Notes under the pieces: model-generated
Seen by the model: only the letters and a program-made list of their open reading frames with translations
What the model was told of the DNA's origin: nothing
Databases searched by the model: none
Shown: positions 5,472 to 6,758 of the stretch, in pieces
Layout: the number at the start of each line of letters is the position of its first letter
Position numbering within the stretch: the stretch's first letter is position 1
Made by a program: the position numbers and the translations under genes
Source of the DNA: JBBCJM01 sp037190175
GTDB lineage: Bacteria > Pseudomonadota > Alphaproteobacteria > Rhodobacterales > Rhodobacteraceae
Reading direction: 5' to 3'
Length of the DNA stretch: 6,758 bases
Assembly (NCBI GenBank): GCA_037190175.1
Contig: JBBCJM010000033.1
Span: forward strand, 1-6,758

Positions 5472-5813
5472 TCAGCCGTAGACGGCTTCCTTGCCGAAAT
5501 GCTTGGTCAGCATGTAGTACATCACCGCGCGGTGCTTGTTGCGCTCGGACTTGCCGTAGGTCTCGACCACCGCGGAAATCGCGGTGTCCAGCGCCGGCCC
5601 GTCGGCCAGCCCCAGCTTCTTGATCAGGAAGTTGTTCTTCACCCGGGCCAGTTCCTCGGGGTCCGAGGCCGCCACGGTTTCGCTGTCGGCATTGTAGATC
5701 GCCGGGCCGCAGCCGATCACCACCTTGGTCAGCAGCCCCATGTCGGGTTCGATGCCGCATTTGTTGCGCAGATCGTCGGCGTAGCGGGCGATCTTTTCGT
5801 CGCGCTTGCTCAT
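5472..5813 (-). CDS. DUF2853 family protein
   Basis: A 113-residue soluble protein of unknown function that I recognise as DUF2853. It opens MSKRDEKIARYADDLRNKCG and carries LLTKVVIGCGPAIYNADSET (27-46), the DPEELARVKNNFLIKKLGL block (51-69) and a C-terminal YGKSERNKHRAVMYYMLTKHF (86-106). It looks mostly helical and charged, with no signal peptide or membrane helix. The ATG at 5813 is the only sensible start; GAGAGG is immediately upstream and AGGAGG about 11 nt upstream. It follows ahcY on the same strand after 161 bp, so it may have its own promoter. A TAGGCT at 5883-5878 could be a -10 element, but no good -35 accompanies it. Upstream of the start, CCCGCC/GGCGGG (5852-5866) could form a 6-bp hairpin in the leader. 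Confidence 0.85.
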   Translation of the reverse strand: MSKRDEKIARYADDLRNKCGIEPDMGLLTKVVIGCGPAIYNADSETVAASDPEELARVKNNFLIKKLGLADGPALDTAISAVVETYGKSERNKHRAVMYYMLTKHFGKEAVYG

Positions 5814-5930
5814 GTCCCTCTCGTCCTCCTTGTCATTCGTAACACCACAGGCCCGCCACGGGCGGGAAGCCCGGGCGAGCCTAGGCGAAGGAACGCGGGC
5901 AAGGAAAGCGAAAAGTCGGCCGGGCCCGGG

Positions 5931-5953
5931 CCGCGGCCTGCGACAGGCTGCGG
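5931..5953 (-). terminator. Stem-loop downstream of ahcY
   Basis: CCGC-G-GCCTG (5931-5940) and CAGGC-T-GCGG (5944-5953) form a stem around a CGA triloop (TCG on minus). In minus-strand RNA the central pair is an A-C mismatch, leaving 5+4 bp. The stem starts 21 nt after the ahcY stop. A T-rich ACTTTTCGCTTTCC stretch follows only after about 13 further GC-rich nucleotides, so this is at best an imperfect intrinsic terminator. Confidence 0.35.
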
Positions 5954-5974
5954 CGGAATGACAGGGGCAGGGGG

Positions 5975-6758
5975 TCAATAGCGGTAATGATCGGCCTTGT
6001 AGGGGCCTTCGGGCTTCACCCCGATATAGGCGGCCTGGTCGGGGCGAAGTTCGGTCAGCTTCACCCCGATCTTCTTCAGATGCAGGCGGGCCACCTTTTC
6101 GTCCAGCGCCTTGGGCAGGATATAGACGCCGGGCGCATAGTCCTTGCCCCTGGTCCACAGCTCGATCTGCGCCAGAACCTGGTTGGTGAAGCTGGCCGAC
6201 ATGACGAACGACGGATGCCCGGTGGCATTGCCCAGGTTCAGCAGCCGGCCTTCGGACAAGAGGATGATGCGGTTGCCCGAGGGCATCTCGATCATGTCCA
6301 CCTGGTCCTTGATGTTGGTCCATTTGTGGTTGCGCAGGCTGGCCACCTGGATCTCGTTGTCGAAATGGCCGATGTTGCCGACGATGGCCATGTCCTTCAT
6401 CTCGCGCATGTGCTCGATGCGGATCACGTCGCGGTTGCCGGTGGTGGTGATGAAGATGTCGGCGGTCGCCACCTCGTCCTCCAGCAGCGTCACCTCATAG
6501 CCGTCCATCGCGGCCTGCAGGGCGCAGATCGGATCGACCTCGGTCACCTTCACCCGCGCCCCGGCGCCGCGCAGGCTGGCGGCCGAGCCCTTGCCCACGT
6601 CGCCATAGCCGCAGACCACGGCGACCTTGCCGGCCATCATCGTGTCGGTGGCCCGCCGGATGCCGTCCACCAGCGATTCCTTGCAGCCGTACTTGTTGTC
6701 GAACTTCGATTTCGTCACGCTGTCGTTGACGTTGATCGCCGGGAAGGGCAGCAGGCCC
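5975..6758 (-). CDS. ahcY: S-adenosylhomocysteine hydrolase, partial (C-terminal part)
   Basis: AhcY reversibly splits S-adenosylhomocysteine to adenosine and homocysteine with tightly bound NAD, relieving product inhibition of methyltransferases; it is a cytosolic homotetramer. The last 260 residues are visible and the reading frame continues past the right edge, so the GTG at 6718 is an internal valine, not a start. Visible features: FPAINVNDSVTKSKFDN, holding the lysine and aspartate that correspond to human K186 and D190; YGCKES with the active-site cysteine; the NAD Rossmann motif GYGDVGKG; VTEVDPI, whose acidic residue should bind the NAD ribose; GHFDNEI; and HPSFVMSASFTNQVLAQIEL. The C-terminus KADHYRY supplies the lysine and tyrosine that reach the neighbouring subunit's NAD. 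Everything seen is intact. Roughly 200 N-terminal residues are missing because of the window limit. Confidence 0.97.
   Translation of the reverse strand, partial: GLLPFPAINVNDSVTKSKFDNKYGCKESLVDGIRRATDTMMAGKVAVVCGYGDVGKGSAASLRGAGARVKVTEVDPICALQAAMDGYEVTLLEDEVATADIFITTTGNRDVIRIEHMREMKDMAIVGNIGHFDNEIQVASLRNHKWTNIKDQVDMIEMPSGNRIILLSEGRLLNLGNATGHPSFVMSASFTNQVLAQIELWTRGKDYAPGVYILPKALDEKVARLHLKKIGVKLTELRPDQAAYIGVKPEGPYKADHYRY

Noticed and set aside
4118..5481. Long plus- and minus-strand open frames in other frames across the transporter gene
   Set aside because: They are shadow frames rich in His/Arg/Gln/Gly; only one minus frame shows transmembrane helices and MFS motifs.
5371..5760. N-terminal extension of the MFS transporter
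   Set aside because: The extension overlaps DUF2853 in another frame and lacks any domain character; the GTG at 5370 gives the expected transporter length.

Overview
The window is very GC-rich and coding-dense. Its gene content and protein sequences point to an alphaproteobacterium of the Rhodobacterales type (Paracoccus/Rhodobacter-like). This taxonomic call rests on general resemblance of the proteins and of the intergenic repeat, not on a database search. Most of it is ordinary chromosomal housekeeping DNA. I found no phage genes, transposase, CRISPR array, tRNA/rRNA gene or defence locus.

Layout: (1) positions 1-644, minus strand: the N-terminal 214 residues of uroporphyrinogen-III synthase (hemD), running off the left edge. 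(2) 672-3369, plus strand: a tightly packed four-gene set, tsaD, gpsA, a YciI-family gene and an EVE-domain gene, linked by ATGA overlaps or 3-bp gaps. (3) 3428-3826, plus strand: a small four-helix membrane protein (DUF1761-like) with its own strong ribosome-binding site 58 bp after the EVE gene. (4) 3827-4176: a 350-bp non-coding gap between convergent genes, holding two facing copies of a GC-rich hairpin repeat and a palindrome between them. (5) 4177-5370, minus: an MFS transporter of the fosmidomycin-resistance (Fsr) type, probably starting at GTG. (6) 5472-5813, minus: a DUF2853 protein. (7) 5975 to the right edge, minus: the C-terminal 260 residues of S-adenosylhomocysteine hydrolase (ahcY).

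Functionally the window mixes tetrapyrrole synthesis (hemD), tRNA t6A modification (tsaD), glycerol-3-phosphate supply for phospholipids (gpsA) and the activated methyl cycle (ahcY) with small accessory proteins of unknown role. The tsaD-to-EVE block looks like one translationally coupled operon. ahcY, DUF2853 and the transporter are codirectional but separated by 161 and 101 bp that contain hairpins, so they are probably not one simple operon.

The points most worth a second look are non-coding: a 10-bp inverted repeat that places the start codons of divergent hemD and tsaD in its two arms, only 27 bp apart; the nested palindromes between the convergent genes; and two strong hairpins upstream of the transporter. 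I see no convincing evidence for a new multi-gene system.
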